A stretch of DNA of 64,000 bases from CBDDEH01 sp965226865 (GCA_965226865.1 CBDDEH010000004.1:992001-1056000); one strand, 5' to 3'; shown: positions 44,351 to 53,942, counted from the stretch's first letter. Notes: generated by a model from the letters alone, not told the origin. A program made the numbers and translations.

Positions 44351-45202
44351 TTAGAACCGTAGGTCGAGGCTTATGTCCAGGGCTTTAGGGGAGTGGGTCA
44401 GGCTTCCGACGGATATAAGGTCCACACTTGTCTCGGCTAAGGGTCTGACGGTCTCCAAGGTAACTCCTCCGGAGGCCTCCAAAACGGCCCTGCCGCTCAC
44501 GATCTCCACCGCCCGCCGGACGTCAGTAAGAGACATATTGTCCAGCATGATTATATGAGCGCCGGCCTCGAGAGCCTCGTTTAGCTCGTCCAGGTTAGTC
44601 ACCTCGACCTCGACCTTGACCGTGTGAGGTGCATGGCTCAGAGCATTTTCCACGGCCTGTTTCAGACTGAGGCCATCGGAACGCAGAGCGGCTATATGAT
44701 TGTCCTTTATCAGGACTCCGTCGGCCAGACCCATGCGATGGTTGGCACCGCCGCCTACTCTGACGGCGTACTTGTCAAGGCTCCGCATGCCTGGAACGGT
44801 CTTGCGGGTATCCACGATTTTGGCCTCGCAACCCTCTACGGCCTTAACGTAGCGTGAGGTCTCGGTGGCTATCCCACTCATGCGCTGAATGAAGTTAAGG
44901 GCCACTCGCTCTGCCCCAAGGATGCCGCTAGCTCTTCCATAGACGCGAGCAATGAGGCTGCCGACGGATAGCTCCGACTGATCTTTTAGAAGAGTTTCGG
45001 TCTGTAAGTTGGGATCGACTCGGTCAAATACGGCCAGCGCTACGTCGACTCCAGCCAGAATACCTTCGTCCTCCGATCGCAGGACGGCGGCGCCTTCAAG
45101 GTGGGAAGGGATCAGCGCTTCAGTAGTGACGTCGCCAAATGCCTGGTCTTCGGCCAGGGCAAGGTCTATCAGGTGTTGGACGTCTGGGGAAATATGGATC
45201 AC
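44351..45202 (-). CDS. nadC: Nicotinate-nucleotide pyrophosphorylase (quinolinate phosphoribosyltransferase)
   Basis: The 283-residue enzyme turns quinolinate and PRPP into nicotinate mononucleotide. ALAEDQAFGDVTTEALIPS, ERVALNFIQRMSGIAT, VDTRKTVPGMRSLDKYAVRV, GGGANHRMGLADGVLIKDNH, and IMLDNMSLTDVRRAVEIV are present. The GTG start at 45202 is 9 nt after nadA, so the pair is an operon. No nadB lies nearby. Confidence 0.97.
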   Translation of the reverse strand: MIHISPDVQHLIDLALAEDQAFGDVTTEALIPSHLEGAAVLRSEDEGILAGVDVALAVFDRVDPNLQTETLLKDQSELSVGSLIARVYGRASGILGAERVALNFIQRMSGIATETSRYVKAVEGCEAKIVDTRKTVPGMRSLDKYAVRVGGGANHRMGLADGVLIKDNHIAALRSDGLSLKQAVENALSHAPHTVKVEVEVTNLDELNEALEAGAHIIMLDNMSLTDVRRAVEIVSGRAVLEASGGVTLETVRPLAETSVDLISVGSLTHSPKALDISLDLRF

Positions 45203-45211
45203 AGGCTCGGT

Positions 45212-46420
45212 CTACTGAAGCTGGAGCATGCGTTCCAGTGCGATCCGGGAATAGCGCCTGGTCTCTTCGTCTACGGTGATCTGGTTTATCACCACCCCAT
45301 CCAGCAGGCCGTCCAACATCCATGATAAGTAGGCCGGGTGGATCCGATACATTGTGGAGCAAGGGCAGATGATCGGATCGAGGCAGAAGATGGTCTTGTC
45401 CGGGTTCTCATGGGCCAAGCGGTTCACCAGGCTGATCTCCGTACCTATAGCCCATTTGCTTCCATAAGGGGCCTCGTCGATGATCTTGCGTATCACCTCG
45501 GTGGAACCGGTCATGTCGGCAGCCTGGACCACGTCCATTGGACACTCGGGATGAACCAATACGCTTATGTCGGGATAGCGAGCCCTGGCGGTCTCGATCT
45601 GCTTCACGGTAAAACGTGTGTGAACAGAGCAATGGCCACGCCACAATATCAGCCTGGCCTTTCGGAGCCCCTCGGGCGTATTCCCGCCGAGGGGCTTGAA
45701 CGGGTTCCAGACAACCATATCGTCTAGACCGATCCCCAGCTTCAGGCCCGAGTTGCGACCCAGATGCTGGTCGGGCAGGAACAGTACCCGTTCCGACCGC
45801 TGGTATGCCCACTCGAGGGCCTCCGGAGCGTTGGTCGATGTACACACGATGCCGCCATTGCGTCCACAAAGGGCCTTCAAAGCGGCGATTGTGTTCATGT
45901 AGCTAACGGGGACTATCTCCCCGTCTCCCCCCAGGACATCGGCCAGGTCATCCCAGGCATCCATCACATCATCGATGGGTGCCATATCCGCCATGGAGCA
46001 ACCGGCTGTGATATTGGGGAGGATCACCTTCTGATGGGGAGCGCAGAGAACACATGCCGTCTCTGCCATGAAGTGGACGCCACAAAAGACGATATAGTCG
46101 GCCTCCGGATGAGACGCGGCCTGCTGAGACAGCTTGAAGGAGTCGCCTTGATAATCGGTGTACCGGATTACTTCATCTCTTTGGTAATGATGCCCGAGTA
46201 TCGTAACCTTGTCCCCAAGTTTCTCTTTGGCGTCTCGAATACGCACGTCCAGTTCGTCCGCCGTGAGGTGAAGGTATTCCACAGGTATTCTCTGCCAGCG
46301 GACGTTGACCTTGATCTCCTCGTCGAGAGGCTTGGACTTAAGCTCGTCCTCTGTCCGGCAGAAGGCCGAATGCTCGATTTCAGTTATCGGTACAAAAGGC
46401 TCTTTTGTCTTGGTTACCAT
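45212..46420 (-). CDS. nadA: Quinolinate synthase
   Basis: About 402 residues, longer than the 300-370 of most NadA proteins. ILGHHYQRDEVIRYTDYQGD and VHFMAETACVLC are typical, and the three [4Fe-4S] ligands lie in VLCAPHQ, VHPECPMD and DPIICPCSTMYR. The ATG at 46420 is preceded by an in-frame TTG. It follows miaB by about 30 nt and precedes nadC, forming a tRNA modification-NAD operon. Confidence 0.96.
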   Translation of the reverse strand: MVTKTKEPFVPITEIEHSAFCRTEDELKSKPLDEEIKVNVRWQRIPVEYLHLTADELDVRIRDAKEKLGDKVTILGHHYQRDEVIRYTDYQGDSFKLSQQAASHPEADYIVFCGVHFMAETACVLCAPHQKVILPNITAGCSMADMAPIDDVMDAWDDLADVLGGDGEIVPVSYMNTIAALKALCGRNGGIVCTSTNAPEALEWAYQRSERVLFLPDQHLGRNSGLKLGIGLDDMVVWNPFKPLGGNTPEGLRKARLILWRGHCSVHTRFTVKQIETARARYPDISVLVHPECPMDVVQAADMTGSTEVIRKIIDEAPYGSKWAIGTEISLVNRLAHENPDKTIFCLDPIICPCSTMYRIHPAYLSWMLDGLLDGVVINQITVDEETRRYSRIALERMLQLQ

Positions 46421-46450
46421 CAATCAGCACCCCGAAAAATCGATCTGGGT

Positions 46451-47734
46451 TTAACCCTTGGCTGGTACTCCCTGGAGAGACCAGGGAGAGGTTTTTGTCA
46501 CATCCACTTGTACCAGGTCTCCCATGCGGTCCCGTTCCTCATGGAAGAAGACCAGCTTGTCGTTCCTGGTACGCCCTTGCCATTTGCCATCCTTGCGGTC
46601 TTCCACCAGAACCTCTACGGTCTCTCCTAGAAATCGAGCGTTTTTCCGCGTGGCGATATCAGTTTGAACATCCTCCAGGTTCTTCAGGCGGAATCTTTTT
46701 TCGTCCAGTGGGACGTTATCCGGCATTTTGCGACTGGCGATAGTGCCTGGCCTATCGGAATAGGCGGCGGCGTGTACTTTATCAAACTCCATGTCCCTGA
46801 TAAGATCCACTGTACGCTGGTATTGCTCCCGTGTCTCCCCCGGAAAGCCCACGATAACGTCGGTGCTTATAGATACATTGGGTATGGTGGACCGCATCTG
46901 GTCGACTAGCCGGCGGTAGTCCAGCTCGGTATATCGTCGACGCATGTTGCCCAGGACCTCGTCGTCTCCCGCCTGTACGGGCAGGTTGATGTGCTCACAC
47001 ACCTTGTCCAGGTCGGCCACCGTCCTGATGATCCGCTTGCTCATGAACATCGGATGCGACGTTAGGAAGCGTATTCGCAACAGCCCTTGAATAGAGTTGA
47101 GGGCGTGGAGCAGGTCGGCCAAATCGGGTTTATCGGGCAAGTCGTGGCCGTATGCGTCCACGGTCTGTCCGAGCAGCGTCACTTCTTTCACCCCCCTCTC
47201 CACCAGCAGATCCACCTCTCGAACGACTTCCGATATGGGCCTGCTGACCTGCCGGCCCCGGCGATAGGGAATGATACAGAAGGTGCACATGAGGTCGCAG
47301 CCGTGGATGATGGGAACGTAGCAAGCAATGGAAGGCTTACTTGGAGCCAGGGTGCCGACACAGCCCTCCCAATCGACGCCAAGACGTCCCCCCAGCAAGT
47401 CCAACAGGGGTTCGTATTGCTGGGGCCGCATAAACACGTCGACGTAGGGGAAGCGAGCCTTGAGATCATCATGCTTAGGCCCCACCATACACCCCATCAG
47501 GGCCAGGACTTTGTCGGACCCGTTGGACTTCAAGGGTTTCATATGGCCCATTGTGCCAACTACCTTGTCCTCGGCGCTCTGACGCACGACGCAAGAGTTC
47601 AGAACCACAACGTCGGCATCCTTGGCTCTGTCGACCCAGCGTAGGCCAAGCTGCTCCAACGCGCTGGAGAGCCTGTCGGAGTCCGCCTTGTTCATCTGGC
47701 AGCCGATAGTCCAGATATGATAGCTGTTCATCAT
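46451..47734 (-). CDS. miaB: tRNA-2-methylthio-N6-dimethylallyladenosine synthase (MiaB)
   Basis: The ATG at 47734 gives 427 residues with the methylthiotransferase layout. The N-terminal UPF0004 domain has cysteines in WTIGCQMNKADSDR, LNSCVVRQSAEDKV and LMGCMVG. The radical-SAM cluster is HGCDLMCTFCIIPYRRG. STDVIVGFPGETREQY, and a C-terminal TRAM domain (VEVLVEDRKDGKWQGRTRND) complete it. A longer frame to 47815 runs into tRNA-Ser. The start lies only 11 nt after the tRNA CCA end and has no clear ribosome site. Confidence 0.95.
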   Translation of the reverse strand: MMNSYHIWTIGCQMNKADSDRLSSALEQLGLRWVDRAKDADVVVLNSCVVRQSAEDKVVGTMGHMKPLKSNGSDKVLALMGCMVGPKHDDLKARFPYVDVFMRPQQYEPLLDLLGGRLGVDWEGCVGTLAPSKPSIACYVPIIHGCDLMCTFCIIPYRRGRQVSRPISEVVREVDLLVERGVKEVTLLGQTVDAYGHDLPDKPDLADLLHALNSIQGLLRIRFLTSHPMFMSKRIIRTVADLDKVCEHINLPVQAGDDEVLGNMRRRYTELDYRRLVDQMRSTIPNVSISTDVIVGFPGETREQYQRTVDLIRDMEFDKVHAAAYSDRPGTIASRKMPDNVPLDEKRFRLKNLEDVQTDIATRKNARFLGETVEVLVEDRKDGKWQGRTRNDKLVFFHEERDRMGDLVQVDVTKTSPWSLQGVPAKG

Positions 47735-47745
47735 TCGTAATAATC

Positions 47746-47837
47746 TGGCGGAGGGAATGGGATTCGAACCCATGAGCCCAATTTCTCGGGCTAAGCGCTT
47801 AGCAGGCGCCCGCACTAGGCCACTATGCGATCCCTCC
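47746..47837 (-). tRNA. tRNA-Ser (anticodon GCU)
   Basis: This 92-nt class II tRNA on the minus strand pairs GGAGGGA with TCCCTCC. It has anticodon loop CTGCTAA (GCU), a long variable arm (GCCCGAGAAATTGGGC), T-arm GGTTCGAATCC, and an encoded CCA at 47746-47748. It is directly upstream of miaB and probably shares its transcript. Confidence 0.93.
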
Positions 47838-47958
47838 GCGTTTCGTTCAATATAGCAAAAAAGCGAACCCTACAGCAAGGTAGTTGTCACGGAATCGTAC
47901 TTACGGCTGAAATGATGGCTATTGTTGTGGAGTGTCTTCTGTCGCATTTCGGATAATG

Positions 47959-47987
47959 TTGACACATTTCGTCGTATATCATATCAT
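47959..47987 (+). promoter_or_regulatory. Promoter of the Lrp-acnA pair
   Basis: TTGACA (47959-47964) and TATCAT (47982-47987) are 17 bp apart. The region GTATATCATATCAT has short repeats that could be an Lrp-type autoregulatory site. Confidence 0.65.
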
Positions 47988-48021
47988 GCCAGGATGGAAA
48001 TGAAGTAAGGAGGGTGCACGG

Positions 48022-48462
48022 ATGGACGAACTTGACAGGAAGGTGATTCATATTCTTCAATCGGACGGACGTGCCTCCAATGCGAAAATCGCAAGAGAGG
48101 TCGGCGTCAGTGAAGGGACCGTGCGACGCAGGCTGCGCCGGCTAATTCAAGACGACGTCATCAAGGTGTTGGCCGTCCCGAATCTGGAGCAGATGGGCTA
48201 TGGCACCTCCGCCCTGATCGGTCTCCAGACCGAGCCCGGGAAGGTCGAAGACGTAGCTGACGCCGTCACAGCCCTGTCGGAATCCCACTACGTCTCCATA
48301 ACAACCGGTCCATACGACGTATTCATGTGGGTAGGCCTGGAATCTCCTGAACAACTCTGGTCGTTCCTGAGAAACAACGTCGGCACCATCAACGGTGTCA
48401 GACGGGTGGAAACCCTGGTCAACCTCTCCATCAAGAAGCGCACCTACGGTCTCGTACTGTAG
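48022..48462 (+). CDS. Lrp/AsnC-family transcriptional regulator
   Basis: The 146-residue protein has the HTH (MDELDRKVIHILQSDGRASN, AKIAREVGVSEGTVRRRLRR) and a RAM ligand-binding domain (YVSITTGPYDVFMWVGLESP). It ends 29 nt before the aconitase start on the same strand, so it may regulate aconitase and be autoregulated. The ribosome site is AAGGAGGGTG. Confidence 0.92.
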   Translation: MDELDRKVIHILQSDGRASNAKIAREVGVSEGTVRRRLRRLIQDDVIKVLAVPNLEQMGYGTSALIGLQTEPGKVEDVADAVTALSESHYVSITTGPYDVFMWVGLESPEQLWSFLRNNVGTINGVRRVETLVNLSIKKRTYGLVL

Positions 48463-48491
48463 GACCCACATTACCGCAGGAGGAACCGACT

Positions 48492-50768
48492 TTGGATACC
48501 ATCGACTCCACTCCGGAATTCGTCGCCAAAGCATACGGAACGATGGAGAACAGGCTGGCCACGGTGCGCAAACGAGTTGGCCGGCCGATGAGCCTGACCG
48601 ACAAAACCCTGCTCTCTCACCTCGAGGACCCGGCTGGTCAGGAGCTCCAGCCAGGAGAGAGCTATCTGCTGCTTCGCCCCGACCGCGTCGGCCTACAGGA
48701 TGTGACCGGCCAGATGGCCATACTACAGTTCAAGCAAGCAGGCCGTAAGCGAGTGGCCGTCCCCACCACCGTGCATTGCGACCACCTGATTCAGGCGCGG
48801 GTGGAGGGGAAGTCGGACACCGCTTCGGCTATCTCTGAAAACAGCGAAGTCTACGACTTTCTGCAGACCGCTTCCAGCAAGTATGGCATGGGTTTCTGGA
48901 AGCCGGGAGCGGGGATTATTCATCAGGTGATACTCGAGAACTACGCCTTTCCGGGCGGTCTGATGTTGGGCACCGATTCCCATACTCCCAACGCCGGAGG
49001 ACTGGGGATGCTGGCCATCGGCGTCGGAGGCGCCGACGCGGCCGACGTGATGGCGGACCTGCCCTTCGAGCTCAAGTATCCCACCCGAATCGGCGTCCAT
49101 CTGACGGGCGAGATGAGCGGATGGACGGCCCCCAAGGATGTGATTTTGTACCTGGCAGGTGTCCTCACCGTGTCTGGAGGCACCAACGCTATCATAGAGT
49201 ATTTCGGCCCCGGAGCCCGATCCATAAGCTGCACTGGAAAGGCCACCATAACCAACATGGGCGCGGAGCTGGGTGCCACGTGCTCGGTCTTCCCGTACGA
49301 CCAGCGGATGGCCACCTACTTAAGGGCTACTGGAAGGGAGCCTCTGGCCGATCTGGCCGACCAAAACGCCCATCTGCTGGGGGTCGATGAAGAGGTGGAG
49401 GCACACCCGGAGGACTACTTCCACCGGATCGTGGAGATAAATCTGTCGGAATTGGAGCCACAGGTGGTCGGTCCACACACACCCGACCTGGCGCGGCCTA
49501 TTTCGGCTCTCGGCGCGGAGATCGACGACAAAGGATACATAGACCAAATATCCGACTCCCTGATAGGAAGCTGTACCAACTCATCGTATGAAGATATGCA
49601 TCGGGCTGCTGACATAGCCGAGCAGGCCAAGAAGCACGGCGTAAAAATCAGCGTGCCCCTTTTGGTGACTCCCGGTTCCGAGCAGATCCGCGCCACAATA
49701 GAGCGGGACGGCCAAATGGAGTCCCTGAAGTCCATAGGAGCGACGGTACTGGCCAACGCATGCGGCCCCTGTATCGGCCAATGGAAACGCCAGGATGTCC
49801 CGGAGGGCAAGTCCAACACGATCGTCTCGTCCTTCAACCGCAACTTCCCACGCCGCAACGATGGCCGCTCCGAGACGATGAATTTCCTGTCCAGTCCTGA
49901 GATAGTCATCGCGTATTCGCTGGCCGGGCGCCTTTCCTTTAACCCCATGACAGACACGCTGAAAGCGGCCGATGGCAGTCAGTTTATGCTGGATCCCCCG
50001 AAGCAGGCTCCTGAAGTGCCTCCCCGGGGGTTCGTGACGGCCGAGGACGCATATGTGCCTCCCGCGGAAAGCGGCGAAGGCGTGGAGATCACCATCCCCC
50101 CAACCAGCAACAGGCTACAGATGCTCGAGCCATTCCTCGCCTGGGACGGTAACGATTTTATAGAGCTACCTGTCCTACTCAAGGCCCAAGGTAAGTGCAC
50201 CACCGACCATATCTCACCGGCAGGGCCCTGGCTGCGGTTCCGCGGGCACCTTGACAACCTGAGCGATAACATGTTCCTGGGCGCCGTCAACGCCTACACC
50301 GGTGAGACTGGCACGGGCCTCAACCAGCATACGGGAGAGAAGGACCAGCCCTTCCAAAAGATCGCCAGATACTACAAGGCCAAAGGCCTGCGGTGGGCGG
50401 TAGTCGGGGACGCGAACTACGGCGAGGGCAGTAGCCGGGAGCACGCGGCCATGTCGCCCAGGCTGCTAGGAGCGGCCGCGATCATCACTCGCAGCTTCGC
50501 CCGCATCCACGAAACCAACTTGAAGAAGCAAGGACTGCTTCCACTGACCTTCGAAGACCCGGCGGACTACGACCGCATCCAGGAAACAGACCGGATCAGC
50601 CTGGTGGGGCTGAAAGACCTGGCATCGGGCAAGCCTGTGACCTGCCACATCCATCACGCTGACGGGACTAAAGAGACCATCACGCTACGGCATTCCTTCA
50701 ACGCGACCCAGATCGAGTGGTTCAAAGCCGGAGCCGCCCTCAACCTCTTGCGCAGCGAAGCTATCTAG
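48492..50768 (+). CDS. acn: Aconitate hydratase (mitochondrial-type)
   Basis: The 758-residue TCA-cycle enzyme starts at TTG 48492 after GCAGGAGG. TTVHCDHLIQAR, LGTDSHTPNAGGLGMLAIGV, the cluster ligands in GSCTNSSYEDM and NACGPCIGQW, RNFPRRNDG, and the swivel domain YGEGSSREHAAM are present. Length and motifs match mitochondrial-type aconitase rather than AcnA or AcnB. Confidence 0.96.
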   Translation: MDTIDSTPEFVAKAYGTMENRLATVRKRVGRPMSLTDKTLLSHLEDPAGQELQPGESYLLLRPDRVGLQDVTGQMAILQFKQAGRKRVAVPTTVHCDHLIQARVEGKSDTASAISENSEVYDFLQTASSKYGMGFWKPGAGIIHQVILENYAFPGGLMLGTDSHTPNAGGLGMLAIGVGGADAADVMADLPFELKYPTRIGVHLTGEMSGWTAPKDVILYLAGVLTVSGGTNAIIEYFGPGARSISCTGKATITNMGAELGATCSVFPYDQRMATYLRATGREPLADLADQNAHLLGVDEEVEAHPEDYFHRIVEINLSELEPQVVGPHTPDLARPISALGAEIDDKGYIDQISDSLIGSCTNSSYEDMHRAADIAEQAKKHGVKISVPLLVTPGSEQIRATIERDGQMESLKSIGATVLANACGPCIGQWKRQDVPEGKSNTIVSSFNRNFPRRNDGRSETMNFLSSPEIVIAYSLAGRLSFNPMTDTLKAADGSQFMLDPPKQAPEVPPRGFVTAEDAYVPPAESGEGVEITIPPTSNRLQMLEPFLAWDGNDFIELPVLLKAQGKCTTDHISPAGPWLRFRGHLDNLSDNMFLGAVNAYTGETGTGLNQHTGEKDQPFQKIARYYKAKGLRWAVVGDANYGEGSSREHAAMSPRLLGAAAIITRSFARIHETNLKKQGLLPLTFEDPADYDRIQETDRISLVGLKDLASGKPVTCHIHHADGTKETITLRHSFNATQIEWFKAGAALNLLRSEAI

Positions 50769-51464
50769 CTAGCCCAGGCCGTCGAGGCAATCCTTCAGGG
50801 GTTTGTGGATACAACTGAAGATGGGGGTGTCTCTCAGGGTGTAGGGACGGGCTTCCGACTCCCGCAAAGCCATCACCAGCTCCAGGAAGTCGCCCGGCTC
50901 GTTGGTCTCGAATCCCAGCATGAACTCCTGATCGTCCAGCCCGAAGGAGTAGCTGGTGCTTATTTTCACCGATGGAAACTTGTGCCCAAGCCGAAAATGC
51001 TCGTCCATGATGCGCTGCCTGTCCTCTTTCGGCAGTTGGTACCAGTCGTGGGTCTTCACGAAGGGATAGACGAAGAGATAATCACGTCCTAATGTCCTGA
51101 CGGTCTCCCCCGTGCCTTCTTGACCGGCGTGCTTATGCCCGTCTAAATATGGCGACTTCCTGGTCATGGCCAGGTATGAATAGGGCATGAGCAGGTACTT
51201 GCCCAACTCTGTGTGATTGAGCTGCGACGAGAGTTCGTCGAGCAGTTCCAGGGAAGGGCTGATCTTCCAGAGCATTAGGTCCGCGTCGCCCCTGGTACCC
51301 ATCAGGCTATAGCTGTCGACACTCATACGCGGCATGAACTCATCCACCACCGCGGCGAACTCCGCCTTGCTGCTCTCGCGGGCACCCTGTGGCAGCCGGC
51401 GCCAGGCCAGATCTACTTTGTAGAAGGAGTATCTGACGAAAAATCTCTTGCCGTCCTCGGCCAT
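50769..51464 (-). CDS. hemQ: HemQ-like coproheme decarboxylase (chlorite dismutase family)
   Basis: The ATG at 51464 has AGGAGG upstream and gives 231 residues. YPFVKTHDWYQLPKEDRQRI and MDEHFRLGHKFPSVKISTSY match HemQ/ChdC, with the catalytic Tyr in the YPFVKT segment and His in GHKFP as the probable heme ligand. FGLDDQEFMLGFETNEPGDF is the typical C-terminal half. The family decarboxylates coproheme to heme b in Gram-positive-type pathways. The gene is divergent from the siroheme reductase. Confidence 0.9.
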   Translation of the reverse strand: MAEDGKRFFVRYSFYKVDLAWRRLPQGARESSKAEFAAVVDEFMPRMSVDSYSLMGTRGDADLMLWKISPSLELLDELSSQLNHTELGKYLLMPYSYLAMTRKSPYLDGHKHAGQEGTGETVRTLGRDYLFVYPFVKTHDWYQLPKEDRQRIMDEHFRLGHKFPSVKISTSYSFGLDDQEFMLGFETNEPGDFLELVMALRESEARPYTLRDTPIFSCIHKPLKDCLDGLG

Positions 51465-51538
51465 CGCCGCCTCCTGATGGGTTGTCTTGCAATTATAGCA
51501 GCTACTCGACATCCTTCTCAGGAAGAGCCTGTCGTAGC

Positions 51539-51567
51539 TTGACAATTGTTGAGAGCGTCGATAGACT
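51539..51567 (+). promoter_or_regulatory. Promoter of the nitrite/sulfite reductase
   Basis: TTGACA (51539-51544) and TAGACT (51562-51567) are 17 bp apart, giving a leader of about 145 nt. Confidence 0.6.
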
Positions 51568-51660
51568 TGCCATATAAATGGCACCTACAATTGGCTTGTA
51601 TTGCATCTGTACCTGTACCCCTACATAGGGACAGGTTGCCATTGATTAAATCCAGAACCT

Positions 51661-51705
51661 GCGCCCGTGTCGGTAAAGATATTTGAGGACGGGCGTATTT
51701 TATTT
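51661..51705 (+). terminator. Leader hairpin with T-rich tail, candidate attenuator
   Basis: CGCCCGT (51662-51668) pairs with ACGGGCG (51689-51695), followed by TATTTTATTT. Another stem (CCTGT...CCC with GGG...ACAGG, about 51612-51635) precedes it. This arrangement in a 145-nt leader suggests transcription attenuation of the downstream reductase. No riboswitch class was recognised. Confidence 0.5.
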
Positions 51706-51719
51706 GTGCGGAGGCGCAC

Positions 51720-53561
51720 GTGAGCACCAAAACTGAACACTTCAAATCGGTACCCCAGCAAGAGGTCCACAAGAGGAGTTTAGAGCTGTCCAAGTCCTCC
51801 AAGGGCGTGATTCCCTTCATCGAGGAGGAGATCACAAGCCTTGAAGAGGAGATAAAGGCTTTCAGGGCGGGAGAGATGCCTGAAGCCCAGTTCATGGCCT
51901 TCAGGCTGCGACAGGGAGTCTATGGCCAACGCCAGCCCGACGCCCAGATGGTGCGGGTGAAAGTGCCCGGCGGAATCCTGACCCCCGAAGCGATAGATGT
52001 ACTGGGCCAGTTCGCCGAGAACTACGCCCCGCTGAAGAAAGGGCACGTCACCACCCGCGAGAATATACAGTTTCATCACGTGCTTCTCGAACAGTGCGGT
52101 GACGCCCTACGTATGCTGGGCGAGGTTGGTCTGAGCACTCGCGAGGCCTGCGGCAACACCGTACGCAACGTGGTCGGCTCACCAACCGCCGGAGTAGACA
52201 AGGACGAGGCGTTCGACATCACGCCATATCTGGCGGCTTACGTCCGTTACGCGGTCCGTCATCCGTTGACCCAGAGTTTCCCACGAAAGTTCAAGACATC
52301 CTTCACCGGATCGGTGAAGCGGGACACCGTCGCCTCTGCAATACATGACCTGTCCTTCGTCGCCCAGACCAAGAAAGAGAACGGGGTGGTCAAACACGGC
52401 TTCAAGGTCTATGTGGGCGGTGGAACGTCGATCATGCCCCGAATAGCCGGTCTCTACTCGGAATTCGTGCCCGTCGAGGATTATCTCCGTGTGGCTGAGG
52501 CTATCTGGAGAGTCTTCGACAAATCCGAGATGCTGCGTAAAAACCGGATGATGGCCCGAATCAAGGTGCTCATCGATCGCATCGGTTTTGATGCTTTCAA
52601 GGAGTTGGTCGATGAGGAACTGAAGAATGTCGGCCCTATTGACCCCACACCCCTGATGAACGTGGACGAGGTCCATAAAGAGACGCCTCCGCAGCCTTCA
52701 GGGAACACAAATGGCCAGGAGCCCCCACCCGAGTTCGTCTACTGGAAAAACACCAACACCATAGAGCAGAAGCAGCCAGGCTATTATGTAGCTTATGTCA
52801 AGTTGCCCCTCGGAGACATCTATTACACCCAGTTCTACAAGCTGGCCGAGATAGTCCGCAACTACACCGGCGGGAGGGCCCGCACTACTCAGGAGCAGAA
52901 CCTGGCTTTTCGATGGATACCTGAGGCTTACCTGTACGACGTCTGGCTAGCCCTGAAGGAGATCGGCCTGGCGGGGGCGGAAGCCCACACCATCGCCGAT
53001 GTGGTTTCCTGCCCGGGCACCGACAGTTGCAAACTTGGGATCACCGCTTCCATGGGACTGGGCCGGTCTATAAGAGAGGAGCTGGCATCCTCCAATGGAC
53101 TCCTGGATGACCCGCTGGTAAAGAAGATGCACGTCAAGATGAGCGGATGTCCAAACGGCTGCGGCCTTCACCATATAGCCAGCATCGGCTTCCACGGCGC
53201 GGCTATGAAGGGGCAGGGCGGAGTCCAGCTTCCTGCCTACGAGCTTTTTGTGGGCGGCCACTACGGTGGCGACAAGATCGAGGATACCCGCATCGGCCAG
53301 CGCCTCCCAAGAGTCAAGGTACCCTCCAAGCGGATAGCCGAGGTAGTGAAAGACTTTGTCGGTTACTACAAGGAGAACAGGCAGGAAAGTGAAGAGTTTT
53401 ACAGCTTCGTAGATAGGGTTGGGATCAAACCCTTCGAGGAGATCGTTGCCCAATACACGGAGGTCGGTGCTTTATCGGAAGACACCAAGGACCTGTATAT
53501 GGACTGGGACAGGCAGGATATATACAAGCTGGAGCGCGGCGAAGGGGAGTGCGCAGTCTAG
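51720..53561 (+). CDS. Siroheme-dependent nitrite/sulfite reductase (ferredoxin-type)
   Basis: The 613-residue enzyme starts at GTG 51720 with GCGGAGG upstream. Two ferrodoxin-like/hemoprotein halves are visible: KKGHVTTRENIQFHHVLLEQ and GRARTTQEQNLAFRWIPEAY, and a TVRNVVGSPTAG turn. The siroheme/[4Fe-4S] cysteines lie in VVSCPGTDSCKLGIT and MSGCPNGCGLHHIASIGF. This is the NirA/Sir family that reduces nitrite to ammonia or sulfite to sulfide by six electrons. Which substrate applies cannot be settled here. The neighbour HemQ is also a tetrapyrrole gene. Confidence 0.9.
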   Translation: MSTKTEHFKSVPQQEVHKRSLELSKSSKGVIPFIEEEITSLEEEIKAFRAGEMPEAQFMAFRLRQGVYGQRQPDAQMVRVKVPGGILTPEAIDVLGQFAENYAPLKKGHVTTRENIQFHHVLLEQCGDALRMLGEVGLSTREACGNTVRNVVGSPTAGVDKDEAFDITPYLAAYVRYAVRHPLTQSFPRKFKTSFTGSVKRDTVASAIHDLSFVAQTKKENGVVKHGFKVYVGGGTSIMPRIAGLYSEFVPVEDYLRVAEAIWRVFDKSEMLRKNRMMARIKVLIDRIGFDAFKELVDEELKNVGPIDPTPLMNVDEVHKETPPQPSGNTNGQEPPPEFVYWKNTNTIEQKQPGYYVAYVKLPLGDIYYTQFYKLAEIVRNYTGGRARTTQEQNLAFRWIPEAYLYDVWLALKEIGLAGAEAHTIADVVSCPGTDSCKLGITASMGLGRSIREELASSNGLLDDPLVKKMHVKMSGCPNGCGLHHIASIGFHGAAMKGQGGVQLPAYELFVGGHYGGDKIEDTRIGQRLPRVKVPSKRIAEVVKDFVGYYKENRQESEEFYSFVDRVGIKPFEEIVAQYTEVGALSEDTKDLYMDWDRQDIYKLERGEGECAV

Positions 53562-53570
53562 GAAGTCACC

Positions 53571-53939
53571 ATGTCCGTTAGTCGTCGAAGGGCCGTGGAG
53601 TACGCGGACCAAATAATCTCCGTACCCAGGGCCCACGTTCATGTAACTCTGCGTCAGATCAAGAGTGGTGTTACCCTCCTCCACGATGGCCGCGCCCTTA
53701 CCAAATGCTATCTGACCCGCACCGGCATGAAGGCCGCTCGGTTCATGGCCCAAGCGTTAGGTGTGCATGTGCCACCATTGGGAGAATCGGTGGAGGCGCG
53801 GGTTTCGACAGGCGTCCTGTGGCGAGCGATATCTATCTCGTGCTTGGATTTCCGGAGGAAAGAGTCCTATGACTTGCTGGAGAGATTGCTGGAGGAAGCG
53901 GAGATGCAGAGGGGTAGAGGGGCCGGTTCCGAGGCCTAG
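53571..53939 (+). CDS. Hypothetical protein downstream of the reductase
   Basis: The ATG at 53571 lies 9 nt after the reductase stop, so the two are probably one operon. The 122 residues are basic at the N terminus (MSVSRRRAVEYADQIISVPR) and charged at the C terminus; a middle segment (VTLLHDGRALTKCYLTRTGM) has one Cys. No family recognised. Confidence 0.5.
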   Translation: MSVSRRRAVEYADQIISVPRAHVHVTLRQIKSGVTLLHDGRALTKCYLTRTGMKAARFMAQALGVHVPPLGESVEARVSTGVLWRAISISCLDFRRKESYDLLERLLEEAEMQRGRGAGSEA

Positions 53940-53942
53940 GCA

